A DNA stretch of 64,000 nt from Pythium myriotylum (taxonomy: Eukaryota; Oomycota; Peronosporomycetes; Pythiales; Pythiaceae), in contig JALJCQ010000035.1 of NCBI GenBank assembly GCA_023091665.1, positions 1 through 64,000 on the forward strand, written 5' to 3'. The notes beneath the pieces are model-generated. The model was not told the DNA's origin. It ran no database searches and saw only the letters and a program-made list of their open reading frames with translations. How positions within the stretch are numbered: position 1 is the stretch's first letter; the number at the start of each line of letters is the position of its first letter. Position numbers and translations under genes: made by a program. Positions 23,927 to 38,500 of this stretch are shown here, one piece after another.

Positions 23927-26900
23927 GTCCGCCCGCGCAAGACGAACGAAGAACGCAGCTGCTGATCAACGTCGACCATGGAGAAGAGAGAAGCCGCGAG
24001 TGGTCCACGCTTGGGCAGTCTCAGCTGCGCCGCCGGCATCCCACTTCTTCTTCCCGCCGTCTTCGACATCCGGGTTGCGCCTGTGCTCGTTGTGCGTGCG
24101 AGAAGAGCCAACGGACCCAGAACCGAAGCATCGTCACGGCATCAACAACGCGGGGCGTGCGCGGGCTTCGACGTAGACGAGGACGAGGACGAGAACGAAG
24201 ACGTGCGATGGAGCCCACGGTCTCGGTCAAGGTCGAGCCCGAGGCGCTGGGTCGTGGAGCAGAGCAAGGACAAGTCCAACCCTCGACTACTGTCGTCGTC
24301 TCATCAGCGGGCGATCTCGTCGCCTCCACCTCCGCCTCCACCGCTTGATCTTTTCGGCGTTCCGTCCGCTCGAGGCCGTCCGCTCGGTCCGCTCGAGCGG
24401 CGACGCTGTGACGAGCCATGTTTCCTCGGGCGTCTCCGGAAGATGAAAATGGAGCCGTCCACCAGCTCCAAACGCTACTCGAGCGACCATAAGTCCGCCA
24501 TCTCGAGAGCTCCGACCTCCAGCGACAGCTCATTGTGAAGACCTCGGCGAGGCGCATGCGGTGGCATCACGTCCACCTGTCGATCTTGTCGCCAGCGATG
24601 ACCAGGTCGAAAAAAGCGCATGAGGCTCTCAAATGGCCGCTAGAGGTGTTTTCCTGCTGCTGCGTCCGCGTCCGTCGGCACTAGCGCTTCGGACCACCAC
24701 ACATTGACGCGCATCGTCAAGTTGCGTCGGCCAAGCGACTTTGCTGCAGCCTTCGTCCGGGTTCCCAAGTCGTCACATGCAAATAACTGCGGCGACAGCT
24801 CGCAAATGGACGCCATTTTGGTGGCTTTGACGTCGTGCTCCAACCGCCCCAGCTCACTTGAAGACACAGCTCGCATGCCAAAAGTTGTGTCCAAGTATCG
24901 TGCACCAGATCCAGCTTTCAGAGACGCTCTATGTGTTCAGCCGGCTACGCAGCACGCAGAAAACCGCCTCTCGTGCCTGTTTTCGGCCCATTTTCGTGCT
25001 CTTCCCACGCGGAAACATGCGCGGCTGACCCACTTCCCGTCCATCCACGCGCCCAATTTTTGTCCCACGCATGGATGTGACTGAGTCCGACATCATGGAA
25101 GTCTTTCGTGGGGGTATCGAGCGCGTTTGAGCATGGCGATTGAGTGGGCGAGCCATTGTGGTGACCCGATGCGTATGTGGGTAAAGTCGCCATTTCCAGG
25201 ACGACGATGACAACAAGTGTGAAAATGGTCAAAGTCTCGTACTCCAAGTGGTGGATCAAGTGCGCGCGGGCTGTGCGACCTCGGCAACGCTGTTTTCGCG
25301 CGGTTTGGAGGCGAACTCGCGACGCTATGGCCGTCGTGCGGCGCGAGCGATCTCGAGACCTCGCGTTGGGAGACGAAGAAGCAAGGCACAGGACGAAGGC
25401 GATGCGATTTTCCAGTACACAAGCGCGATTCAGTGACGTCTAGGTGCATCACACCTTGTCACGCAAGTTTCACGCGCGTAGGTGTCGTGGTCGCGTCGCG
25501 ACGTGCTCGAGAAGCTGTCCGCGGAAGCTCCATTTTGGCGTCGTTTCGAAGGTGTGCCAAGGTCTCACAAGTCGGCGGGAAGTCACGAGGAGGCGAGGCG
25601 ACGCCGTCACGAGCTCGACCGCGAAATGTCGGCACACTCGTCGTCCACCACCGTCCGCTCGATTCTGGTCGGCTCGGCTCAGCTCAGCTCAGCTCGGCTC
25701 CGGCGGCGTGGTTGGGCCGGGCCACTCACGGTCTCCGCGAAGGCGATCGTGGGATCAAGTCGCGGTCGCAGTTGCGTGAGATGATCCGACCTGAGCTCTC
25801 GCACTCGCACGCTTCGGTCGAGTGCGTTGGGAGAAGATGCAAGCGAATGATGGCGTGAGGACGAGGCGTGCGAGAGCGTGCTGTGGGTTTTATTCGCCCG
25901 TGGGAGCCGCCGCTCAAGGTGGTTAGAACGATGGGCATGGCCGGTCCACTACCGTACTGTCGTCGATCCACTCTTTCGTGCGAGCTAGCCAGCCTTCGAG
26001 CAGAGCAGGATCTGCTGAGCGCCAGGGTTCCCGCGCGTGCAAAGACGCTGTGTCGGTGTTGCTACAGGATACTCGCAGCTTGGACTACAGCCAATACCGC
26101 GTGGATGACGGAGCCGAGCCGAGCCGAGCCGAGCCGAGAGAAGGTTCTTGCGATTATGGAGGTGGTCGAAGACCCCGAAATGCTCGTCGATGGGGTGGTT
26201 TTCACCGCCATTCTGTTCAATAAAGAAATGGCCACAATGGAAAGCATGTTGAGCTCTGTTATACGTTTGGTGATGTGTCTTGGCTGCTATGGTAGAAAGG
26301 TTGCGTGAACAGCATCTCGAGGTTTTTCGTCGAGTTAGGAGGGAGTGTGAGGATGCCGAGCTCCAATTCATACGGTTGATACAAAAGGCGGGAAATTCTT
26401 GCGGTAGTTTGAAAAGTTTTCAAACGTCAGCGGATTCTTTTCCCGCTCGTTTCAACACGCGAACAAATCAGATCCCACTCTTTCTAGTTCACACCATGGG
26501 TGCGTGGGCTTCCACTGCATCGTCATGGCCATGGTTACAGTATCTAGTACCCAGGATCTTGCAACGAGAGAGGAAGAGGCGTACCGTAGCGAGCCCGTAG
26601 CGACGAGTTCTGCACATTGCTCACGAAATCAACATCAAGAACGAGGTTGCTCGAATCCCACGGAGAGCTGTTCCTATCCACTATTATCCCTGCCACTGCT
26701 CCTGCTCCTGCTCCTTCTGCTAACTTCATCACATAACTCGCTCTCTTTGGTTGTCTGTGGGTTTGACCGCCCACGAACCACCGCCGACGTCGGCGGCGTC
26801 CAGAGCCTCGTGGCGCCGCTGCAGCGTGGCGCATATGCGCCCGGCGAGCTCAAGCGACTTGCGAGCCACGTGGTGAAGCGTCTTGCCGACGTGGACGCTT

Positions 26901-29022
26901 CGCTCAGCAAGACCTGCTCGAGCTCGAGCGCGAGCGTGAGATCGACGCCGTCGTCGTCGTCGTCGTGGCCTTTGCCGTCAACAACGAGTGTCGAGGCTCG
27001 CGCGCAGGCTCTATTTAGCGCGCCACTCCACGCTCCAGGAGCACAAAGCGCCCTGACGTTCGGCGTTTCCTCGAGGCCGCGCCGTTGCCGCGACTCACAG
27101 CCGAACGCGTGCGCTCGGGAAGGAGAGATCATGACGCTCGGCCCGAGCTGGCCGGCGAAAAAGTACTCGCTGGTGAACATGCCGTAGGCGCCGGTCGCCG
27201 GTGGGACGTATTATAGGTTTAGGGTCAGCACCAGTCTGTCGTCAATCTGAGTTCAGACAGTTGATGAACTGTTTCCACTCTGCAACCGCCATGCAGAGAA
27301 AGAAATCTACGAATACATACCTCACGAGCGCCATGTGCAAAACGTACCATCAGCGCTCTCGCTCACACGCTTGGTAACCCTCTAGCGCAATGGCCTTCAC
27401 CACACGATGTAGTGACGAGACACACCTTCCGAGGACACCTTCCGACGAGAGAGTGACACTTTGTTCGGCGGTCGTGAAGTCTTTGGCCGGCGTCAAGATC
27501 CCAGAATCAATCGAGCTCTACTGATTAGAAGTCTACATCCGGTGGTGCTGGGTCATGATTAGGTAGCACCTTCTCTCCCGTGCACCAGGTCTCCCAGGAC
27601 GAGGCTGACAACGTGCCGGAGCCGCGGTCGAGATGCTTCGGTGGGCGCCCATGAACTCGCCTCGAGCTGCGAGGACTTCACATCTGAGGCAGAGAGTCAA
27701 ATGATGAAGAAAGAGCAAGACTTCGCTTCGAGTCGGCACCCAGGTAGACTTGGAAGATGATGCATGCAAATGATAGAATCCAAGCGTTTTGGAAGGGGTA
27801 TCCATATCTTTTCCTTCCGCATCCAACTTCAACAGCGTGTCCAGAGACAAGCCATCAAGAGTTGACTCGGTTTCTCTTCCTGTTATTATCACGCAGCTGA
27901 TGGGTCGACTCGAGACTGAGTTTCTGAGGTGGATTGGACGAGGTTCTCGCCACTAGTCACCGCACTTTTCTCGTGCAATCGGGAGCATCAACAGTGTTGC
28001 TAGTTGAACTCAATAGACTTTATCATCATCATCAACAACAATCAGGAAGCGTCGTGAATACTAAAATAGCTATCTGCGGAGCAGAGCGGCGCCGAGGTGT
28101 GAGGAAGAGTGAGCCGAGATGTGAAAAGAAAAAAGGAAGAGTGAAGTGAAGGGATCCCAAGAAATCTCGAAAAAACTGAACTCAATATCCATGACCTCAC
28201 ATAGCCACGCGTCTGCTGGATTCAATACGAAGCCTGCAGATCCGGCGTGGTCCGTCACTGACAGGGACTGCTGTCCTCTGCGGAATAGCGGGTCTGCGCC
28301 TTTCGATGGAAGACGTCATGGGTCTGGGAGAAATCTGGCTGCGTGTTCTATCTATACGGCGTGTATCCTCAAGAATCATCTCGAATTAACGAAAACAGTC
28401 AGTGGTCTTTCAACGACAGCAAGGGAAACAAGAAAGCGGCTCGGTCTTGGAAAACCCGCAAGACTCCATTCTCTCCCTCCTCCATGTAGAACCAAACCAA
28501 CAAACTCAGAGCCCCGTCGTCAGCCCTGTCAGGCGAGAACAAAAGACGGAACCGTCCCCCCAAGTAGCTGAGCTCGATCTCGGTGCGCTTGTCGAAGAGT
28601 CGGCCTCTTTGACGGCCGGACCGTTCAGTCGCCGGTTCTCTCGATTGGAGCAGAAAAAGGCGGGAGCCGAGGGAATCAACGCGGTGTTGGCCAGTCTGAG
28701 GGATGTCTCGACGGAAGGACGAGGCGCCAAGTCTCGATGACCTGTGAGAGTGGATGCGAGTGTCCACGTCGTCGACGCGGAACGAGGTCGTCAGGGCCGA
28801 TGGACCTGCGAGAACGCATGGCGCAGTCCAGTGGACTGTGCGTGGCGACTGTCGCGAGGTCGTGTCAGGCACGTTGAAGTTGCCGATGGGAGTGTACGCC
28901 AAGTGCGGTCCGTCCGCATCATGCCATCCGGAAAGATGGCCAGAAGATCCGGAAGATCCGGAAGATCCGGAAGATCCTCCACATCCGGAAGATCCTCTCC
29001 ACATCCGGAAGATCGGCCTCTG
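23209..29022 (+). repeat. Array unit 5
   Basis: 5,814 bp, majority type. One difference from its neighbours: G rather than T in the GTCAGTGGTC motif near 28403, an allele otherwise seen only in unit 1 (5171). Confidence 0.95.
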
Positions 29023-29700
29023 GGACCGGACCGGGTGTCCGACGAAAAAGAACAAAAGAAACGAAAGAAACCAAAAAAAAAAACAAAATGGTGTACTCCA
29101 CATAAAGAAACGAGAACTGCATGGTGTAGTCCACGTAAACGAACGTTTGTACAATACACGCCGTAAAATGCAAGGTGTGGTAACAATACACGGCGTACAG
29201 TACTTCACGACAGCGACAGCCACACGTGGCGCACGGACAGACCCGCCCGCCGACCGACGAGTCCGTCGTGACCCGAGACACGCAGCCGCGCGCCCCGCCC
29301 TCCCCTCGCCCGGGACACGCGTCGCTCGACCGGGCTTCTCCCAGCCACTCACTGCGCGCTCCCGCTGCCGCGTTGCTCAGTTGGGCTTCTCGAGCCCCGT
29401 GGCCAGCGCCCAGCGCGCCAGCCTCGAGCGACGCCAAGCGACAGTGCGTCGGCCACTCGACCAGCCGCCGCGACGAGGCTCTGCGAGCGACTGTCGACGA
29501 CCTGCAGCAGCGATCCACAGCCGCACGGTCGCGCAACGCGACATGATGCGGAGCACGACGCGGTGAGGTCTGTGCGAGCGAGTGCGGCCGCGCGCCCCTG
29601 CCCACGGTCTCAGCTTCGGTCTCGCGTTCGACTTCGACGAGGCGCTCGACTCGCTCGTCGCTCTTTTCGAAATGGAGCTCTTGCTACTGCTGCTGCTGCT

Positions 29701-29742
<42 letters not shown>

Positions 29743-32700
29743 GTCCGCCCGCGCAAGACGAACGAAGAACGCAGCTGCTGATCAACGTCGACCATGGAGA
29801 AGAGAGAAGCCGCGAGTGGTCCACGCTTGGGCAGTCTCAGCTGCGCCGCCGGCATCCCACTTCTTCTTCCCGCCGTCTTCGACATCCGGGTTGCGCCTGT
29901 GCTCGTTGTGCGTGCGAGAAGAGCCAACGGACCCAGAACCGAAGCATCGTCACGGCATCAACAACGCGGGGCGTGCGCGGGCTTCGACGTAGACGAGGAC
30001 GAGGACGAGAACGAAGACGTGCGATGGAGCCCACGGTCTCGGTCAAGGTCGAGCCCGAGGCGCTGGGTCGTGGAGCAGAGCAAGGACAAGTCCAACCCTC
30101 GACTACTGTCGTCGTCTCATCAGCGGGCGATCTCGTCGCCTCCACCTCCGCCTCCACCGCTTGATCTTTTCGGCGTTCCGTCCGCTCGAGGCCGTCCGCT
30201 CGGTCCGCTCGAGCGGCGACGCTGTGACGAGCCATGTTTCCTCGGGCGTCTCCGGAAGATGAAAATGGAGCCGTCCACCAGCTCCAAACGCTACTCGAGC
30301 GACCATAAGTCCGCCATCTCGAGAGCTCCGACCTCCAGCGACAGCTCATTGTGAAGACCTCGGCGAGGCGCATGCGGTGGCATCACGTCCACCTGTCGAT
30401 CTTGTCGCCAGCGATGACCAGGTCGAAAAAAGCGCATGAGGCTCTCAAATGGCCGCTAGAGGTGTTTTCCTGCTGCTGCGTCCGCGTCCGTCGGCACTAG
30501 CGCTTCGGACCACCACACATTGACGCGCATCGTCAAGTTGCGTCGGCCAAGCGACTTTGCTGCAGCCTTCGTCCGGGTTCCCAAGTCGTCACATGCAAAT
30601 AACTGCGGCGACAGCTCGCAAATGGACGCCATTTTGGTGGCTTTGACGTCGTGCTCCAACCGCCCCAGCTCACTTGAAGACACAGCTCGCATGCCAAAAG
30701 TTGTGTCCAAGTATCGTGCACCAGATCCAGCTTTCAGAGACGCTCTATGTGTTCAGCCGGCTACGCAGCACGCAGAAAACCGCCTCTCGTGCCTGTTTTC
30801 GGCCCATTTTCGTGCTCTTCCCACGCGGAAACATGCGCGGCTGACCCACTTCCCGTCCATCCACGCGCCCAATTTTTGTCCCACGCATGGATGTGACTGA
30901 GTCCGACATCATGGAAGTCTTTCGTGGGGGTATCGAGCGCGTTTGAGCATGGCGATTGAGTGGGCGAGCCATTGTGGTGACCCGATGCGTATGTGGGTAA
31001 AGTCGCCATTTCCAGGACGACGATGACAACAAGTGTGAAAATGGTCAAAGTCTCGTACTCCAAGTGGTGGATCAAGTGCGCGCGGGCTGTGCGACCTCGG
31101 CAACGCTGTTTTCGCGCGGTTTGGAGGCGAACTCGCGACGCTATGGCCGTCGTGCGGCGCGAGCGATCTCGAGACCTCGCGTTGGGAGACGAAGAAGCAA
31201 GGCACAGGACGAAGGCGATGCGATTTTCCAGTACACAAGCGCGATTCAGTGACGTCTAGGTGCATCACACCTTGTCACGCAAGTTTCACGCGCGTAGGTG
31301 TCGTGGTCGCGTCGCGACGTGCTCGAGAAGCTGTCCGCGGAAGCTCCATTTTGGCGTCGTTTCGAAGGTGTGCCAAGGTCTCACAAGTCGGCGGGAAGTC
31401 ACGAGGAGGCGAGGCGACGCCGTCACGAGCTCGACCGCGAAATGTCGGCACACTCGTCGTCCACCACCGTCCGCTCGATTCTGGTCGGCTCGGCTCAGCT
31501 CAGCTCAGCTCGGCTCCGGCGGCGTGGTTGGGCCGGGCCACTCACGGTCTCCGCGAAGGCGATCGTGGGATCAAGTCGCGGTCGCAGTTGCGTGAGATGA
31601 TCCGACCTGAGCTCTCGCACTCGCACGCTTCGGTCGAGTGCGTTGGGAGAAGATGCAAGCGAATGATGGCGTGAGGACGAGGCGTGCGAGAGCGTGCTGT
31701 GGGTTTTATTCGCCCGTGGGAGCCGCCGCTCAAGGTGGTTAGAACGATGGGCATGGCCGGTCCACTACCGTACTGTCGTCGATCCACTCTTTCGTGCGAG
31801 CTAGCCAGCCTTCGAGCAGAGCAGGATCTGCTGAGCGCCAGGGTTCCCGCGCGTGCAAAGACGCTGTGTCGGTGTTGCTACAGGATACTCGCAGCTTGGA
31901 CTACAGCCAATACCGCGTGGATGACGGAGCCGAGCCGAGCCGAGCCGAGCCGAGAGAAGGTTCTTGCGATTATGGAGGTGGTCGAAGACCCCGAAATGCT
32001 CGTCGATGGGGTGGTTTTCACCGCCATTCTGTTCAATAAAGAAATGGCCACAATGGAAAGCATGTTGAGCTCTGTTATACGTTTGGTGATGTGTCTTGGC
32101 TGCTATGGTAGAAAGGTTGCGTGAACAGCATCTCGAGGTTTTTCGTCGAGTTAGGAGGGAGTGTGAGGATGCCGAGCTCCAATTCATACGGTTGATACAA
32201 AAGGCGGGAAATTCTTGCGGTAGTTTGAAAAGTTTTCAAACGTCAGCGGATTCTTTTCCCGCTCGTTTCAACACGCGAACAAATCAGATCCCACTCTTTC
32301 TAGTTCACACCATGGGTGCGTGGGCTTCCACTGCATCGTCATGGCCATGGTTACAGTATCTAGTACCCAGGATCTTGCAACGAGAGAGGAAGAGGCGTAC
32401 CGTAGCGAGCCCGTAGCGACGAGTTCTGCACATTGCTCACGAAATCAACATCAAGAACGAGGTTGCTCGAATCCCACGGAGAGCTGTTCCTATCCACTAT
32501 TATCCCTGCCACTGCTCCTGCTCCTGCTCCTTCTGCTAACTTCATCACATAACTCGCTCTCTTTGGTTGTCTGTGGGTTTGACCGCCCACGAACCACCGC
32601 CGACGTCGGCGGCGTCCAGAGCCTCGTGGCGCCGCTGCAGCGTGGCGCATATGCGCCCGGCGAGCTCAAGCGACTTGCGAGCCACGTGGTGAAGCGTCTT

Positions 32701-34838
32701 GCCGACGTGGACGCTTCGCTCAGCAAGACCTGCTCGAGCTCGAGCGCGAGCGTGAGATCGACGCCGTCGTCGTCGTCGTCGTGGCCTTTGCCGTCAACAA
32801 CGAGTGTCGAGGCTCGCGCGCAGGCTCTATTTAGCGCGCCACTCCACGCTCCAGGAGCACAAAGCGCCCTGACGTTCGGCGTTTCCTCGAGGCCGCGCCG
32901 TTGCCGCGACTCACAGCCGAACGCGTGCGCTCGGGAAGGAGAGATCATGACGCTCGGCCCGAGCTGGCCGGCGAAAAAGTACTCGCTGGTGAACATGCCG
33001 TAGGCGCCGGTCGCCGGTGGGACGTATTATAGGTTTAGGGTCAGCACCAGTCTGTCGTCAATCTGAGTTCAGACAGTTGATGAACTGTTTCCACTCTGCA
33101 ACCGCCATGCAGAGAAAGAAATCTACGAATACATACCTCACGAGCGCCATGTGCAAAACGTACCATCAGCGCTCTCGCTCACACGCTTGGTAACCCTCTA
33201 GCGCAATGGCCTTCACCACACGATGTAGTGACGAGACACACCTTCCGAGGACACCTTCCGACGAGAGAGTGACACTTTGTTCGGCGGTCGTGAAGTCTTT
33301 GGCCGGCGTCAAGATCCCAGAATCAATCGAGCTCTACTGATTAGAAGTCTACATCCGGTGGTGCTGGGTCATGATTAGGTAGCACCTTCTCTCCCGTGCA
33401 CCAGGTCTCCCAGGACGAGGCTGACAACGTGCCGGAGCCGCGGTCGAGATGCTTCGGTGGGCGCCCATGAACTCGCCTCGAGCTGCGAGGACTTCACATC
33501 TGAGGCAGAGAGTCAAATGATGAAGAAAGAGCAAGACTTCGCTTCGAGTCGGCACCCAGGTAGACTTGGAAGATGATGCATGCAAATGATAGAATCCAAG
33601 CGTTTTGGAAGGGGTATCCATATCTTTTCCTTCCGCATCCAACTTCAACAGCGTGTCCAGAGACAAGCCATCAAGAGTTGACTCGGTTTCTCTTCCTGTT
33701 ATTATCACGCAGCTGATGGGTCGACTCGAGACTGAGTTTCTGAGGTGGATTGGACGAGGTTCTCGCCACTAGTCACCGCACTTTTCTCGTGCAATCGGGA
33801 GCATCAACAGTGTTGCTAGTTGAACTCAATAGACTTTATCATCATCATCAACAACAATCAGGAAGCGTCGTGAATACTAAAATAGCTATCTGCGGAGCAG
33901 AGCGGCGCCGAGGTGTGAGGAAGAGTGAGCCGAGATGTGAAAAGAAAAAAGGAAGAGTGAAGTGAAGGGATCCCAAGAAATCTCGAAAAAACTGAACTCA
34001 ATATCCATGACCTCACATAGCCACGCGTCTGCTGGATTCAATACGAAGCCTGCAGATCCGGCGTGGTCCGTCACTGACAGGGACTGCTGTCCTCTGCGGA
34101 ATAGCGGGTCTGCGCCTTTCGATGGAAGACGTCATGGGTCTGGGAGAAATCTGGCTGCGTGTTCTATCTATACGGCGTGTATCCTCAAGAATCATCTCGA
34201 ATTAACGAAAACAGTCAGTTGTCTTTCAACGACAGCAAGGGAAACAAGAAAGCGGCTCGGTCTTGGAAAACCCGCAAGACTCCATTCTCTCCCTCCTCCA
34301 TGTAGAACCAAACCAACAAACTCAGAGCCCCGTCGTCAGCCCTGTCAGGCGAGAACAAAAGACGGAACCGTCCCCCCAAGTAGCTGAGCTCGATCTCGGT
34401 GCGCTTGTCGAAGAGTCGGCCTCTTTGACGGCCGGACCGTTCAGTCGCCGGTTCTCTCGATTGGAGCAGAAAAAGGCGGGAGCCGAGGGAATCAACGCGG
34501 TGTTGGCCAGTCTGAGGGATGTCTCGACGGAAGGACGAGGCGCCAAGTCTCGATGACCTGTGAGAGTGGATGCGAGTGTCCACGTCGTCGACGCGGAACG
34601 AGGTCGTCAGGGCCGATGGACCTGCGAGAACGCATGGCGCAGTCCAGTGGACTGTGCGTGGCGACTGTCGCGAGGTCGTGTCAGGCACGTTGAAGTTGCC
34701 GATGGGAGTGTACGCCAAGTGCGGTCCGTCCGCATCATGCCATCCGGAAAGATGGCCAGAAGATCCGGAAGATCCGGAAGATCCGGAAGATCCTCCACAT
34801 CCGGAAGATCCTCTCCACATCCGGAAGATCGGCCTCTG
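29023..34838 (+). repeat. Array unit 6
   Basis: 5,816 bp, majority type. Distinguished by one extra CT dinucleotide, (CT)19 instead of (CT)18, around 29702-29740. Confidence 0.95.
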
Positions 34839-35516
34839 GGACCGGACCGGGTGTCCGACGAAAAAGAACAAAAGAAACGAAAGAAACCAAAAAAAAAAAC
34901 AAAATGGTGTACTCCACATAAAGAAACGAGAACTGCATGGTGTAGTCCACGTAAACGAACGTTTGTACAATACACGCCGTAAAATGCAAGGTGTGGTAAC
35001 AATACACGGCGTACAGTACTTCACGACAGCGACAGCCACACGTGGCGCACGGACAGACCCGCCCGCCGACCGACGAGTCCGTCGTGACCCGAGACACGCA
35101 GCCGCGCGCCCCGCCCTCCCCTCGCCCGGGACACGCGTCGCTCGACCGGGCTTCTCCCAGCCACTCACTGCGCGCTCCCGCTGCCGCGTTGCTCAGTTGG
35201 GCTTCTCGAGCCCCGTGGCCAGCGCCCAGCGCGCCAGCCTCGAGCGACGCCAAGCGACAGTGCGTCGGCCACTCGACCAGCCGCCGCGACGAGGCTCTGC
35301 GAGCGACTGTCGACGACCTGCAGCAGCGATCCACAGCCGCACGGTCGCGCAACGCGACATGATGCGGAGCACGACGCGGTGAGGTCTGTGCGAGCGAGTG
35401 CGGCCGCGCGCCCCTGCCCACGGTCTCAGCTTCGGTCTCGCGTTCGACTTCGACGAGGCGCTCGACTCGCTCGTCGCTCTTTTCGAAATGGAGCTCTTGC
35501 TACTGCTGCTGCTGCT

Positions 35517-35556
<40 letters not shown>

Positions 35557-38500
35557 GTCCGCCCGCGCAAGACGAACGAAGAACGCAGCTGCTGATCAAC
35601 GTCGACCATGGAGAAGAGAGAAGCCGCGAGTGGTCCACGCTTGGGCAGTCTCAGCTGCGCCGCCGGCATCCCACTTCTTCTTCCCGCCGTCTTCGACATC
35701 CGGGTTGCGCCTGTGCTCGTTGTGCGTGCGAGAAGAGCCAACGGACCCAGAACCGAAGCATCGTCACGGCATCAACAACGCGGGGCGTGCGCGGGCTTCG
35801 ACGTAGACGAGGACGAGGACGAGAACGAAGACGTGCGATGGAGCCCACGGTCTCGGTCAAGGTCGAGCCCGAGGCGCTGGGTCGTGGAGCAGAGCAAGGA
35901 CAAGTCCAACCCTCGACTACTGTCGTCGTCTCATCAGCGGGCGATCTCGTCGCCTCCACCTCCGCCTCCACCGCTTGATCTTTTCGGCGTTCCGTCCGCT
36001 CGAGGCCGTCCGCTCGGTCCGCTCGAGCGGCGACGCTGTGACGAGCCATGTTTCCTCGGGCGTCTCCGGAAGATGAAAATGGAGCCGTCCACCAGCTCCA
36101 AACGCTACTCGAGCGACCATAAGTCCGCCATCTCGAGAGCTCCGACCTCCAGCGACAGCTCATTGTGAAGACCTCGGCGAGGCGCATGCGGTGGCATCAC
36201 GTCCACCTGTCGATCTTGTCGCCAGCGATGACCAGGTCGAAAAAAGCGCATGAGGCTCTCAAATGGCCGCTAGAGGTGTTTTCCTGCTGCTGCGTCCGCG
36301 TCCGTCGGCACTAGCGCTTCGGACCACCACACATTGACGCGCATCGTCAAGTTGCGTCGGCCAAGCGACTTTGCTGCAGCCTTCGTCCGGGTTCCCAAGT
36401 CGTCACATGCAAATAACTGCGGCGACAGCTCGCAAATGGACGCCATTTTGGTGGCTTTGACGTCGTGCTCCAACCGCCCCAGCTCACTTGAAGACACAGC
36501 TCGCATGCCAAAAGTTGTGTCCAAGTATCGTGCACCAGATCCAGCTTTCAGAGACGCTCTATGTGTTCAGCCGGCTACGCAGCACGCAGAAAACCGCCTC
36601 TCGTGCCTGTTTTCGGCCCATTTTCGTGCTCTTCCCACGCGGAAACATGCGCGGCTGACCCACTTCCCGTCCATCCACGCGCCCAATTTTTGTCCCACGC
36701 ATGGATGTGACTGAGTCCGACATCATGGAAGTCTTTCGTGGGGGTATCGAGCGCGTTTGAGCATGGCGATTGAGTGGGCGAGCCATTGTGGTGACCCGAT
36801 GCGTATGTGGGTAAAGTCGCCATTTCCAGGACGACGATGACAACAAGTGTGAAAATGGTCAAAGTCTCGTACTCCAAGTGGTGGATCAAGTGCGCGCGGG
36901 CTGTGCGACCTCGGCAACGCTGTTTTCGCGCGGTTTGGAGGCGAACTCGCGACGCTATGGCCGTCGTGCGGCGCGAGCGATCTCGAGACCTCGCGTTGGG
37001 AGACGAAGAAGCAAGGCACAGGACGAAGGCGATGCGATTTTCCAGTACACAAGCGCGATTCAGTGACGTCTAGGTGCATCACACCTTGTCACGCAAGTTT
37101 CACGCGCGTAGGTGTCGTGGTCGCGTCGCGACGTGCTCGAGAAGCTGTCCGCGGAAGCTCCATTTTGGCGTCGTTTCGAAGGTGTGCCAAGGTCTCACAA
37201 GTCGGCGGGAAGTCACGAGGAGGCGAGGCGACGCCGTCACGAGCTCGACCGCGAAATGTCGGCACACTCGTCGTCCACCACCGTCCGCTCGATTCTGGTC
37301 GGCTCGGCTCAGCTCAGCTCAGCTCGGCTCCGGCGGCGTGGTTGGGCCGGGCCACTCACGGTCTCCGCGAAGGCGATCGTGGGATCAAGTCGCGGTCGCA
37401 GTTGCGTGAGATGATCCGACCTGAGCTCTCGCACTCGCACGCTTCGGTCGAGTGCGTTGGGAGAAGATGCAAGCGAATGATGGCGTGAGGACGAGGCGTG
37501 CGAGAGCGTGCTGTGGGTTTTATTCGCCCGTGGGAGCCGCCGCTCAAGGTGGTTAGAACGATGGGCATGGCCGGTCCACTACCGTACTGTCGTCGATCCA
37601 CTCTTTCGTGCGAGCTAGCCAGCCTTCGAGCAGAGCAGGATCTGCTGAGCGCCAGGGTTCCCGCGCGTGCAAAGACGCTGTGTCGGTGTTGCTACAGGAT
37701 ACTCGCAGCTTGGACTACAGCCAATACCGCGTGGATGACGGAGCCGAGCCGAGCCGAGCCGAGCCGAGAGAAGGTTCTTGCGATTATGGAGGTGGTCGAA
37801 GACCCCGAAATGCTCGTCGATGGGGTGGTTTTCACCGCCATTCTGTTCAATAAAGAAATGGCCACAATGGAAAGCATGTTGAGCTCTGTTATACGTTTGG
37901 TGATGTGTCTTGGCTGCTATGGTAGAAAGGTTGCGTGAACAGCATCTCGAGGTTTTTCGTCGAGTTAGGAGGGAGTGTGAGGATGCCGAGCTCCAATTCA
38001 TACGGTTGATACAAAAGGCGGGAAATTCTTGCGGTAGTTTGAAAAGTTTTCAAACGTCAGCGGATTCTTTTCCCGCTCGTTTCAACACGCGAACAAATCA
38101 GATCCCACTCTTTCTAGTTCACACCATGGGTGCGTGGGCTTCCACTGCATCGTCATGGCCATGGTTACAGTATCTAGTACCCAGGATCTTGCAACGAGAG
38201 AGGAAGAGGCGTACCGTAGCGAGCCCGTAGCGACGAGTTCTGCACATTGCTCACGAAATCAACATCAAGAACGAGGTTGCTCGAATCCCACGGAGAGCTG
38301 TTCCTATCCACTATTATCCCTGCCACTGCTCCTGCTCCTGCTCCTTCTGCTAACTTCATCACATAACTCGCTCTCTTTGGTTGTCTGTGGGTTTGACCGC
38401 CCACGAACCACCGCCGACGTCGGCGGCGTCCAGAGCCTCGTGGCGCCGCTGCAGCGTGGCGCATATGCGCCCGGCGAGCTCAAGCGACTTGCGAGCCACG